Shown here: piece by piece, positions 27,601-33,900 of the stretch
Layout: every line of letters begins with the position of its first letter
Numbering within the stretch: the first letter of the stretch is position 1
NCBI RefSeq assembly: GCF_021134715.1
Contig: NC_060025.1
Location: forward strand, 8,432,001 to 8,496,000
DNA: 64,000 nt
Origin: Daphnia pulex
Lineage: Eukaryota; Arthropoda; Branchiopoda; Diplostraca; Daphniidae
Direction: 5' to 3'
Notes under the pieces: model-generated
What the model was told of the DNA's origin: nothing
What the model saw: only the letters and a program-made list of their open reading frames with translations
Databases searched by the model: none
Position numbers and translations under genes: made by a program

Positions 27601-30600
27601 TTCAATTTCAGAATTCTGATAAATGAGTAATAACGTTCACGATCAACTTTCCTCGCCAATGGCATAATCGATTCAATCACAAATTTAATCAAGGCTTAAT
27701 TACATAATTGACACGTATCTATAATGACACTCCATTTTAGGAAGATGATTCATTGAAATTCTAGTATGTATCTAGTTTAATTATATCACAATCTTTATTG
27801 ATAAATCTTTATCTTTTGCCAGCAGTCCAGCAGAAGGATATAAGATAAATTCGATATCTATAAAGTATTTCCATAAATATAATAGAAAAGTATCCGTAAT
27901 AAATAAGTGCAATGATTCGTTCTGTGGATCACGAATTCATTCAGCATTAACTATCACATGTAATGGAATTATCAATATAAGGCCATATTGTCGATAATCC
28001 TTGTCGGAACAGCATGACTTATTGACAATGCTCATTTGTAACCATATCGAATTTCGTACTGGAAAATGATATTTTGCCCCGAAATATTAAACTGGAACAA
28101 TTTCGAACTGCAGCGCTGCTATGCCCGACGAAAGAAAAGTAGTCGTGTCCTTAGGTCTTGGGATATTTTGGGGAAATCAATTTTTTTTTTCATTTTCGTC
28201 AATTACAATCATTAAATGTTGTAAGTTTGATATTTCTGATAAATGAACAATATCGTTCACATTAGAATTTTTTCACCGTCGTCGTTTACCTCACGATCGG
28301 ACATTGCATTGTGTAGAACTTTAATTTTCTGCCTAATACAAAACATAACACTCTTATTTCCTCAAGTTAATTATTTAAATTCCGGACATTATTCTTTAAT
28401 TTTTTGAAACTGTGAGAATCGAATGAAGGTTCATTTATTTCAAAATAATCCAAAGTAACGTTCCATCCAAATGTCCTTCGAAACCCCTCAGCTACTTTTG
28501 TCATGGACGAAAGAGTAGTAAAACGGTGGCCATCTTTCCTCGTCATCATAGAGGAGGAAGGGTCACTTTTAACGGTAACGGGTGTACTTCACCGGAAATA
28601 AAATGAACAATTCCGTGAATTTAATTTTTCCGTGAATTTAATTTTGTATAAAATTGACCATCTCGTTTTAATCGCCAATTAGAAACAAATCAGCGGGATA
28701 ATCCTGTGATATATTTTTGGGCGGGATGAAATTGTATCTCGGCCCCATTTTACATCAGGATGGACAGATGATAGAAATTTACATAAACCTACAGAAATCC
28801 TATTACATTGTATAGAGTTTTCTATACGTATAACAATCAAATTTAGAACCCGTCTACGGATCTATTCCAAATGGCCGGAAAAAAGGGGGGTGGAGTTCAA
28901 TGGCCGTTGCGCTTTTACATCGTTCGCCATTCCCACCGAAAAAAAAAAACATTTTCCTTTCTATTTTTGGCCTTTACAAATAAGATCGGGGCTATGCGCT
29001 GTCTTTAAATATAGAACCCTCCCTCTCTCTTGTTTATTTTTGTGGTGATTCCTATTCTTACCCCTTCCATCCGCAACGTCTAAAAGATTAAGTTGGAGTA
29101 GATATTCGATAAACACACAGCATTTGTACGGGGCGGAAATAGGTTCCGCTGTATCATCAAACAGCAACCTTGGAACTTGTCCAGCGAATCGCTCGCCCAT
29201 CCATTCGGCCCCTTTTTGCGATTGGATTTCCCCGCACATCTTAGACTGTAAATGATTCGGCCTTTTATCTTCGTTGAGCTGTTTGGCGGTTGTTGACGTC
29301 CTTCAATGTGTTATAGCTTCAAGAAGATGTGCGCAATTCATTCAAATGGATTACGCAAACTGATTTTTTTCTTTTCGTCAATCAAGTCTTTGAAGCATTT
29401 GAAAGTATAGACAAAAGAGCCGGGGCTTTCTCATATTATATCAGCCCCTCTTTGCGGTTTGTATTACATTTGTGCATAATTAAGGAAATAAACTGATTTG
29501 AATTAAATGCTGGCGTCTAGAATGGAAAGATGGCGAAAGGATCACCACAGCCTTTCGAACCACATGGGAAACGGGAAATCAATTTCGTGTTACAGGAACA
29601 GCCCAAGATCGTGGCGGCTGATCCCATCCAATAAATCGAGATCCATCTAATAAAAAGCAACTTCGACGACAGCAGACGAAAATATAAAACGGAAGCGGAA
29701 CTGTGCGTTATATACTTGTACAGTATGCGGATTCAATTCCGGTCTGCCCTACATTATATATAGGAGAGAACACGTGAAATCGTTTGGCAAATAGATATTA
29801 TAACTTCGTGACAGAGACATCTGTCGACTGTCGAAGACGACAACTTATTTTCCGAGGTAGAAAATCCACATGATTTTAGAGCACAATTAACTAACTATAC
29901 AAATTGATGCTGGATTCAAAAGGATAACTCGATGATGATAGTCCTTCTCTGAAAAGGATTAGATCACGAAAATGACAGTCATCAACGTTGCCGGAATAGA
30001 TACACACACCGGGGCTATGCTGCTATATATAATATTCCCACGCACGGATGAGTGACTTGAGTCATCACATCATCCGACTGAATTCCACCTAATAAATGGC
30101 CCATTATATTCGCCACAAGAGCAGCAGCAGGTGTGTCAACCGCACCTTCTTATAATTCTTCATTAATACCCAGCGATTTCTTCTTTTTTAAGAATTAAAA
30201 TAGCCTGCAGACAGCAGAGTGAATTCGTGATTGATAGAGAAGAAAAAAGGAGAATCGCCCAAAAAATAAGAAACCGGAGAGAGTCTACATAGCCTATAGC
30301 TTTTAGACCCACTGCTGCAGCTGACTCTGTCCTATCTCTGGGGCGGTAGAGATAGACATATATATATATATGTATACATATATACGGTATTGATCGAGCG
30401 TCTATATACTCTGTCGACTTTCCACCCAGCCACCGCCTCCAGGCGCCGTGTGGCACCACTAGACACACACTCTTTTCTCTCCTCTCTCAACATCTTTGAC
30501 GTTTTCCGTCTCTCTTCGAATAAGAAAAATTTCATATAGATGATGTTATAGGTTATTATACATACTATCCAATCATATCTATTTAGACATTAAAGTATAT

Positions 30601-30937
30601 AACTCTAAAATACAGGGAATCAAAAAAAAAAGGAAACCTTGGTAATATTGATAAGCGTCGACTACTAAATAATTTCGACGTCGAAAAAGGGGGGTGGGGG
30701 GAAACGAGATCAATATCCGACTTCCGGCTCTCTCACACACACACACACACTACATATACATCTATAGAGAACTTTATTAGCCCCGGTCTTGTATCTGATT
30801 AGACACAATTCGAATGATTAAGAGAAAAAAGAGAACGTGTGCATCAAGGATTTTATTTTACCTCTTTTGGGGATTTGTCCGTTGACGAGGAGGACGGACA
30901 GCAGGAGCAGTGGCAATATCCGCGACATGTTTGTCAT
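304..30937 (-). CDS. mmd: ADAM11/22/23 - mind-meld-type ADAM (catalytically dead), 23 coding exons
   Basis: The gene was assembled from exons whose GT-AG borders and phases all fit (exons listed separately). Domains by residue: signal peptide 1-20; prodomain to a furin site RQKR (262-265); metalloprotease-like domain about 266-470 with [12 protein letters not shown] at 409-420; disintegrin from 478 with a D-x-T-NECD loop near 546; Cys-rich region about 599-702; EGF-like module CSGHGVCSN...C-C..GW.G.DCS near 725-750; one transmembrane helix about 830-858; and a long Gln/His/Gly/Ser-rich cytoplasmic tail. The DGTPCG step and the EGF wording match the vertebrate ADAM11/22/23 and Drosophila mind-meld group, which act as neural surface receptors or adhesion molecules rather than proteases (family knowledge). 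The catalytic Glu is Met, in keeping with that. Predicted sizes are about 1354 aa (short tail) or 1507 aa (long tail). Other ADAM subfamilies (meltrin/ADAM12-like) are less likely because of the missing Glu. Confidence 0.88.
623..1683 (-). other. mmd intron 22 with AGT microsatellite
   Basis: No exon was recognised here. The stretch contains a (GTA/AGT)n microsatellite at about 1021-1095, with poly-T and GT-rich runs. Short ORFs in it are low-complexity translations. Confidence 0.6.
1684..1848 (-). CDS. mmd: mmd exon 22 (long isoform)
   Basis: A 165-bp exon, catag|TAGCGA to GATAG|GTATGA, phase 2 to phase 2. It encodes [20 protein letters not shown], then a His/Asp-rich stretch and [11 protein letters not shown]. 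It fits between the exon 21 donor and exon 23 without frame problems. Confidence 0.72.
2726..3259 (-). CDS. mmd: mmd exon 21: tail with alternative end (short isoform stop or long-isoform donor)
   Basis: Encodes [20 protein letters not shown], poly-Gly stretches and [16 protein letters not shown], a short amphipathic helix. Reading through gives a stop at 2726 (…SVLFNNT). Using the donor GCAGG|GTCCGT, with the last exon base at 2751, joins in phase 2 to exon 22 and makes a longer tail. The donor resembles that of exon 16 (CTG|GTCCGT). Confidence 0.85.
   Translation of the reverse strand, partial: ALRSAAASQRSASTASLSDELRKSFAESYADYFPPPDYLSMRSLNNHDKHGGVGGRGGVMGPGSSVSSTSERLPGLASPLPGGGSLGVGAHGGGDSGDEGDLVPPCGPIRIRNLEDLIRQLERHSARHTSPNGSEDIRMSETEADRHYRLMEAAAGGGVPGLGASDSQAGSVLFNNT
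3328..4006 (-). CDS. mmd: mmd exon 20: Gln/His- and Gly-rich cytoplasmic tail
   Basis: A 679-bp exon, phase 2 to phase 0. It encodes a poly-Gln/His tract, an acidic [18 protein letters not shown] patch, a basic [11 protein letters not shown] motif, poly-Gly runs and a conserved-looking [20 protein letters not shown] helix. Open reading frames on the opposite strand here are shadows of the biased codons. Confidence 0.88.
4087..4362 (-). CDS. mmd: mmd exon 19: proximal cytoplasmic tail
   Basis: A 276-bp exon, phase 2 to phase 2. It starts with a basic stop-transfer stretch (RRKST), then [11 protein letters not shown] and a proline- and poly-Gly-rich linker. It is low-complexity and the function is not evident from sequence. 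Confidence 0.85.
4363..5278 (-). other. mmd intron between TM exons and tail exon 19
   Basis: About 900 bp of AT-rich sequence with AAG/GAA repeats near 4720-4740. No third transmembrane exon with matching phase was found. Confidence 0.5.
5279..5378 (-). CDS. mmd: mmd exon 18b: alternative transmembrane segment B
   Basis: A 100-bp exon, ctgcag|TAGACC to CTACAG|GTCAGT, phase 1 in and phase 2 out. It encodes [20 protein letters not shown] and then ALMALCYR. Splicing 18a to 18b directly would break the frame (phase 2 into phase 1), so only one can be used per mRNA. Confidence 0.82.
5666..5792 (-). CDS. mmd: mmd exon 18a: alternative transmembrane segment A
   Basis: A 127-bp exon, tatag|CTCGTA to GCACAG|GTATAC, phase 1 in and phase 2 out. 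It encodes a short polar lead and the helix [20 protein letters not shown], ending with VAILHR. It has the same phases as exon 18b and is the upstream member of the pair. Confidence 0.82.
5897..6239 (-). CDS. mmd: mmd exon 17: EGF-like module and juxtamembrane stalk
   Basis: A 343-bp exon, phase 0 to phase 1. It encodes [20 protein letters not shown] and then [20 protein letters not shown] with GHDCS, very like the EGF of ADAM23/ADAM11. A Ser/Ala/Gly/Thr-rich stalk runs up to the membrane. It ends in a single G that is completed by either of the two transmembrane exons. Confidence 0.94.
6316..6397 (-). CDS. mmd: mmd exon 16: end of Cys-rich domain
   Basis: An 82-bp exon, phase 2 to phase 0, ctag|GATCACC to AGTCTG|GTCCGT. 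It encodes [18 protein letters not shown]. The DG(T)PCG signature precedes the EGF module in ADAM11/22/23-type proteins. Confidence 0.9.
6486..6714 (-). CDS. mmd: mmd exon 15: Cys-rich domain
   Basis: A 229-bp exon, phase 1 to phase 2. It encodes [20 protein letters not shown], then [17 protein letters not shown] and a [12 protein letters not shown] strand. The C(Y/F)E..N..G...G.CG pattern and the CG.L.C pair are those of the ADAM_CR module. Confidence 0.94.
6798..6993 (-). CDS. mmd: mmd exon 14: disintegrin loop and start of Cys-rich domain
   Basis: A 196-bp exon, phase 0 to phase 1. It encodes [20 protein letters not shown], with ECD in the position of the RGD integrin-binding loop, then [20 protein letters not shown], the usual opening of the ADAM cysteine-rich domain (C..G.C.T...QC...wG). 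Confidence 0.96.
6994..7801 (-). other. mmd intron 13
   Basis: About 800 bp, AT-rich. No coding exon, repeat or RNA gene was seen. Confidence 0.5.
7802..7969 (-). CDS. mmd: mmd exon 13: disintegrin domain, first half
   Basis: A 168-bp exon, phase 0 to phase 0. It encodes [20 protein letters not shown], then [11 protein letters not shown] and a [10 protein letters not shown] block. Those are the characteristic cysteines of the disintegrin domain. Confidence 0.96.
7970..8790 (-). other. mmd intron 12 with GT and T-rich runs
   Basis: About 820 bp. It contains a (GT)n run near 8242-8257 and long T/C tracts near 8340-8430. The two ORFs here are low-complexity. Confidence 0.5.
8791..8954 (-). CDS. 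mmd: mmd exon 12: metalloprotease-like domain C-terminal half
   Basis: A 164-bp exon, phase 1 to phase 0. It encodes [17 protein letters not shown], the Met-turn region (C.C...gCIM), then [13 protein letters not shown] and CLFNRPNQ. These match the end of the reprolysin domain ('FS.CS...y..fl....g.CL.n.P'). Confidence 0.94.
9017..9183 (-). CDS. mmd: mmd exon 11: degenerate zinc-binding active site
   Basis: A 167-bp exon, phase 2 to phase 1. It encodes [20 protein letters not shown] and then the motif [15 protein letters not shown]. Compared with the reprolysin consensus HExGHxxGxxHD, all three zinc-ligand histidines (409, 413, 419) are present. The catalytic Glu is Met at 9054-9056, so peptide hydrolysis is not expected although zinc could still bind. 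Confidence 0.95.
9292..9464 (-). CDS. mmd: mmd exon 10: metalloprotease-like domain
   Basis: A 173-bp exon, atag|TATTTC to TTGTC|GTAATA, phase 0 to phase 2. It encodes [20 protein letters not shown], matching 'yr.LN.rv.Lvg.E.W' of reprolysins. A helix with [20 protein letters not shown] follows. Confidence 0.93.
9551..9625 (-). CDS. mmd: mmd exon 9: metalloprotease-like domain
   Basis: A 75-bp exon, phase 0 to phase 0, encoding [20 protein letters not shown] and then NIADL. It corresponds to the helix 'v..r.lei.N.vd' of the adamalysin fold. Confidence 0.88.
9703..9921 (-). CDS. mmd: mmd exon 8: end of prodomain, furin site, start of metalloprotease-like domain
   Basis: A 219-bp exon, phase 0 to phase 0. 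It contains [10 protein letters not shown], a candidate cysteine-switch region with a lone Cys at 229. A poly-Gly stretch and the basic site NERQKRD follow, where furin would cut after RQKR. The downstream [15 protein letters not shown] is the first beta strand and helix of the reprolysin fold. Confidence 0.92.
10045..10191 (-). CDS. mmd: mmd exon 7: prodomain core
   Basis: A 147-bp exon, phase 0 to phase 0. It encodes [20 protein letters not shown], then a STCSG-like RTCSGVSG and a G[11 protein letters not shown] strand. This is the most conserved part of Pep_M12B propeptides (CYY.G.V......A..STC.GL.G). Confidence 0.93.
10668..10737 (-). CDS. mmd: mmd exon 6: prodomain
   Basis: A 70-bp exon, phase 2 to phase 0. 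It completes a Ser codon with exon 5 and encodes [20 protein letters not shown]. This is the 'LlaP.f...y...g' continuation of the ADAM propeptide. Confidence 0.88.
11016..11101 (-). CDS. mmd: mmd exon 5: prodomain
   Basis: An 86-bp exon, ctgcag|CAACAG to AACTC|GTAAG, phase 0 to phase 2. It encodes [20 protein letters not shown] and then LELN, matching the 'h..hl.iqafg..f.l.L..n' block of ADAM propeptides. Confidence 0.88.
11568..12283. mobile_element. Internally deleted hAT transposon with 8-bp target duplication
   Basis: A 716-bp element. It begins CAGTGTTGGAA and ends with the inverted copy TTCCAACACTG. The direct 8-bp repeat GTTGGGAG flanks it exactly (11560-11567 and 12284-12291), the hallmark of hAT insertion. 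Subterminal regions are packed with TACCGCGGTA-type palindromic motifs, probable transposase binding sites (inference). It sits in intron 4 of the mmd gene, on the opposite side of the splice sites from any exon. Confidence 0.9.
11747..11962 (-). pseudogene. hAT transposase C-terminal dimerisation fragment
   Basis: The minus-strand frame encodes [20 protein letters not shown] and then [20 protein letters not shown] with an [11 protein letters not shown] end. This is the hATC dimerisation motif (LP.SA..ER.FS..G.i..p.R..L....fe.l..lk.N). The catalytic RNase H-like part is absent, so the element cannot mobilise itself. Confidence 0.9.
12292..13103 (-). other. mmd intron 4, remainder
   Basis: AT-rich with CAG repeats near 12700-12722 and several poly-A/T runs. 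The 203-codon minus ORF at 12384-12995 is hydrophobic low-complexity with no recognisable domain. Confidence 0.45.
13104..13157 (-). CDS. mmd: mmd exon 4: 54-bp possible cassette exon in prodomain
   Basis: A phase 0 to phase 0 micro-exon bounded by a good acceptor (ctatag-type tract ending cag) and the donor CAG|GTAGAA. It encodes 18 polar residues ending ERYSTQ. It can be removed in frame, so it may be alternatively included. It is supported only by splice signals and an open frame. Confidence 0.6.
13158..14252 (-). other. mmd intron 3 with AG and AC microsatellites
   Basis: Contains (AG)n at about 13185-13213 and (AC)n at about 13318-13350, with CAAAA repeats near 13635-13660. No exon was recognised. 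Confidence 0.5.
14253..14401 (-). CDS. mmd: mmd exon 3: start of prodomain
   Basis: A 149-bp exon, phase 1 to phase 0. It encodes [16 protein letters not shown] followed by a hydrophobic [11 protein letters not shown] segment. That segment is typical of the N-terminal part of the reprolysin propeptide, where the sequence resembles 'Y.IVFP..L'. Confidence 0.85.
15155..15205 (-). CDS. mmd: mmd exon 2: acidic linker
   Basis: A 51-bp exon, cag|ATTCG to GTCG|GTAAG, phase 1 to phase 1. It encodes a short acidic stretch ([17 protein letters not shown]). Because its length is divisible by three and its phases match, it could be skipped without a frameshift. Confidence 0.75.
16895..19325. repeat. Tandem repeat, about 3 copies of an ~800-bp unit
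   Basis: The segment ATTTTACGAGATGCTCAAAT starts at 16899 and again at 17711 (812 bp apart). A diverged copy starts near 18503 (792 bp further). Internal landmarks recur in each unit, for example TTTTATTCACGAAAT, the TCTAGACGTCTAAA-type block and CGACTCGGTTACG. A partial fourth start (GAAGCGAAATAGTTGC) lies near 19307. No ORF is shared between the units, so it is non-coding. Confidence 0.85.
20096..20290. repeat. Dispersed intronic repeat module, copy 1
   Basis: Shares blocks such as AACTGTTGGCG, GAAAGAGAAGTAGGCGTGTC and GGGGAGGGCTCCAACCTCCA with segments near 21078, 21445, 27428 and 28098. Flanking sequence (the ACAATGTTCATTA...GAATTTCGTACTGGA region) is also shared, so the full unit is longer, perhaps about 1 kb. 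Confidence 0.7.
21078..21255. repeat. Dispersed intronic repeat module, copy 2
   Basis: Begins TGACGGCCACTAAAACTTCA like copy 1 and carries the diverged GAAGTAAGCGTGTCCTGTGAG block. Confidence 0.65.
21445..21590. repeat. Dispersed intronic repeat module, copy 3
   Basis: Carries CAAATTTTGAACGGTGGCGC and AAGAGAAGTAGG, aligning with copies 1 and 2 but more diverged. Confidence 0.55.
23828..24692. mobile_element. 865-bp MITE, Tc1/mariner-like (TA target, GGGGAGACTGGAGTA ends)
   Basis: The left end GGGGAGACTGGAGTA is inverted at the right end (TACTCCAGTCTCCCC). The ends are flanked by TA on both sides (23826-23827 and 24693-24694), as for Tc1/mariner insertions. No transposase reading frame was found, so it is non-autonomous. 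Family assignment rests only on the TA duplication. Confidence 0.7.
27428..27580. repeat. Dispersed intronic repeat module, copy 4
   Basis: Carries GAGAAGTAGGCGTGTCCTGT and GGGGAGGGCTCCAACCTCCA, nearly identical to copy 1 although about 7 kb away. Confidence 0.7.
28098..28180. repeat. Dispersed intronic repeat module, copy 5 (partial)
   Basis: Carries TTTCGAACTGCAGCGC and CGACGAAAGAAAAGTAGTCG. Preceded by the same GTTCAT...TTCGTACTGGAAAATG flank seen before copy 4. Confidence 0.55.
30862..30937 (-). CDS. mmd: mmd exon 1: start codon and signal peptide
   Basis: The exon reads [20 protein letters not shown] and then QIPKR, a typical secretory signal, and ends in phase 1 before GTAAAA. A second in-frame ATG lies three codons in (30928) and could also start translation. 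Just upstream a two-codon uORF (ATG AGA TGA) overlaps the chosen ATG. It is missed by length-based ORF calling, but it joins in frame to exon 2. Confidence 0.8.
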
Positions 30938-30956
30938 CTCATGGCCCTCCCCCAAA

Positions 30957-30990
30957 AGAGATGACGTGCTGCAGGATGATCTTTTATAAA
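30957..30990 (-). promoter_or_regulatory. Candidate TATA promoter of mmd
   Basis: On the minus strand TTTATAAAAG lies at 30990-30981, about 50 bp upstream of the first ATG. That would give a start near 30957 and a very short leader. No clear TCAGT initiator was seen, so a distant upstream non-coding exon is also possible. Confidence 0.35.
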
Positions 30991-33900
30991 CTTCACAGTC
31001 TATATACGATTATATAGATCTATAGACTGCTGATGCTGCAGTTGGCGTTGTCCAATAGAATATTCGCCAAAAGCTGATCAAAGTGCTGGAACGGTGATAA
31101 CAGACGCACTTTGTCACCAAGGCAACCACACACCAAATAATAAGAAGCTATTGAAATCAGCCCAGGTACATACAGATTCCTTTTTTTCCTTTAATTTTTT
31201 CAATCCTCCTAGTGATTTCCCTTTCAAATTAAAACAAAATAGACCTCTATTCCACTATAGACATTGAAATGTGTCTAAACGGCACCAATTGAAATCAAAC
31301 CGGTAACACTTTAGCACTTTGAAACACTTGGACGACGATTTTAGATGGTCGGAGGAAACACATTCACTTGTCTAGTTGTTTGTTTCTTGGCGAAAATCGG
31401 CAGCACATTGGAAGTAAATTCATTCTGGTCGGGCTGTAGGACTCGCTCTGCTCTCTCCTGGCGTGTGAACGGTTCAAAGCCTCGCTGGCGCTATAGCGTC
31501 AGCGGAAAAGAGCGGCCCTATCCCGAAAAAGAAATAAAAAAAAGACGACGAAAAAGTATAGACGTAGATAGATATATAAGGAGCAGAGCGGCAACGGTGT
31601 ACAGGAGCGATCAATATATCCAAGGGAACTAGGGTCCGGCGCCTGCGCCCCTCCGGCACCATCTACACAAGCCCCGCCCTAATAGACTTTTCCCCCCTTC
31701 TATTTTATTGATATGGATTGATGTATATGTGATTTCTTTCTTATACATTTTTCAGGCATTTTTCGTGTGTACCTACATAGAGCAGCAGCTTTTTCTGTGT
31801 AGACATTATGTATACGCGGGTCGGATAGGTGTTCGTATAATTCGTATACGGCAAACGGCTTCTATGATGCTGTTTGTAGGCCTACAATCATCAGGAATCT
31901 AAACAATCTATTAATTGAGGCAGCAGCGGCCTAAATCATCTATTAATATAGTATACATCCATTTCGATCTTTGAATATTTGATACGTAGGCATTGATCGA
32001 AACTTGATTTTATTTTATATCTAAGCTGTATACTATATACATGCGCGTTGATTGGAATCGAATTTCCAAGAGTTTTATTTTTTTTCGGGAACCAGCAAAA
32101 AGATTTTTATAAACCATGTTCTTTCTTTGTCTCTTCAAAAAGTTCACGGATGGCTGGCCATCGTTCTATATAGATGGAATATATAGGAGATGGATTTTTT
32201 CTCCCTTTTTTTCTATTCCTGTGTAGTACACTATACACTTCTTTCTTTAAGAAAAAAAAAGGGGAAATGTAGATATATATTTCTTTTGGATGCTGTGTGG
32301 CCCGTCTATATACCCACAGCACGCTCTCGCTTGTGCATTCTATTGATCGTTTTCTATCCTCTTGCTGTGTGTAGGTCTCTCTCCTATACGTGTATATTCC
32401 GCGCAGGGGGAAAGTCTCAGGAAACCTGTACATTTGATATTAATTGAGGAAATGTTAAACGCAATATGCGAAACAGATATATTCAAATATACCAAATAGG
32501 CCTACAGATATATCATTTGCGTTACGCATATGTTGTTACACATCATCTTAGATTTCAATCATCGAACGTCCAGTAGAAGAGATTATTTCTCCCTTTTTTT
32601 TTACCAATCAGCATAGGCTTGTATATAGTCTATATAAGATTTCTGCGGACGACAGAGCGCAAACTGGACGTGTTACTGCCGCTCCAACGACTCCCGCTCT
32701 CCTTTTCATATATAGACTTTCTTTTATAGAGACTATACTGCTTGGGATAGATCTACACACACTGTGTGTGTGCTGTGTGTCTGCTATAGGGCCTATATGT
32801 GTTTTGTATTATACTGCTGGAATGACTATATGGGTTACATATATACTAGACTAAGACCTTGATCCTCTCCTCTCTTTTTTCCTTTTTTCTAAATACCCCT
32901 GCTGCTGTAACACAATATATATCTATGAAAAAGAAAAGGCCGATAGAGAGAAAATGGCAAAACAAAAAATTGCGTGGCGTGGAGCAGAAGAAAAACTTGT
33001 ATAAATCCGTATATATAGATGTATATAGCCTATATACACATAGATGGGATTTCGTTCGTTCGTCAAGTTTCTATCGGAACAATATAACGGCAGCAGCAGG
33101 CAAACAAACAAAATAAAGCATGCTGGCCATGATGTCCAAAAGAATGTGATATTTTTATTGATGCGCCTGTACAGTGCTGTGCTGCTACTCTATGTATATG
33201 AATATATTATATAGCTCCGGAATAGTCTTGTAATACACGTCTAAACGTCGGCTAGCGTGACGAGAAATCATCTAGATCGAAAAACCAGAGCTCTCCCTTT
33301 TGTATAGCTATATATATACGATCGATTTACACGCATTTGTTATATTTGTTTGTCGTTATTATGAGGTATATGCCATCTCATTTGATGTCTATATACGTGA
33401 GAGAGATATCTCCATACACATGTGCATATCATTTTTTGAGGGGATCCGATTTACGACTGACCGCGTGCACTCCCCTCTATCGGTCTAACGCAAAAGTATG
33501 GCTTTGATTTCTAATTATAGGATGTTATAATCCTCAAATATGTAGCCTATATATAGCGCATAATAAATCAGTTCACCGGGTTTATATTGTATGGATGTCA
33601 TGATTATATGGACTTTTTGATATGTCTACATATAATCTATTAGCTGCTGCCGTGTATACTAGTAGGTAGCCTAGTAGCCTGTGAAAATATTTTGTTTCGT
33701 ATGCAGTGCATGCGGTGTGCGGCTCGTAGGCTATACATATACATCCATAGCATGTATAATGGAAATAGAGCAGAGCGATGGCGGGTGGCTATATAGGAAA
33801 CTTTTTAGCCCTTTTCGCGTTCTCCTTTTTTTATTTATTTCCTTTTTTTATATTTTCTCCCCTGTACGCTGTTGGTAATTGTGCTGTGTTGCACGGGCTA

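Larger units (their letters stand above)
15206..30861 (-). other. mmd intron 1 (about 15.7 kb)
   Basis: The gap between the signal-peptide exon and exon 2. It holds an ~800-bp tandem repeat, five or more copies of a dispersed module, a TA-flanked MITE, and microsatellites such as (GTA)n near 24925-24950. No coding exon of another gene could be supported. A long first intron of this kind often houses enhancers (inference). Confidence 0.7.
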
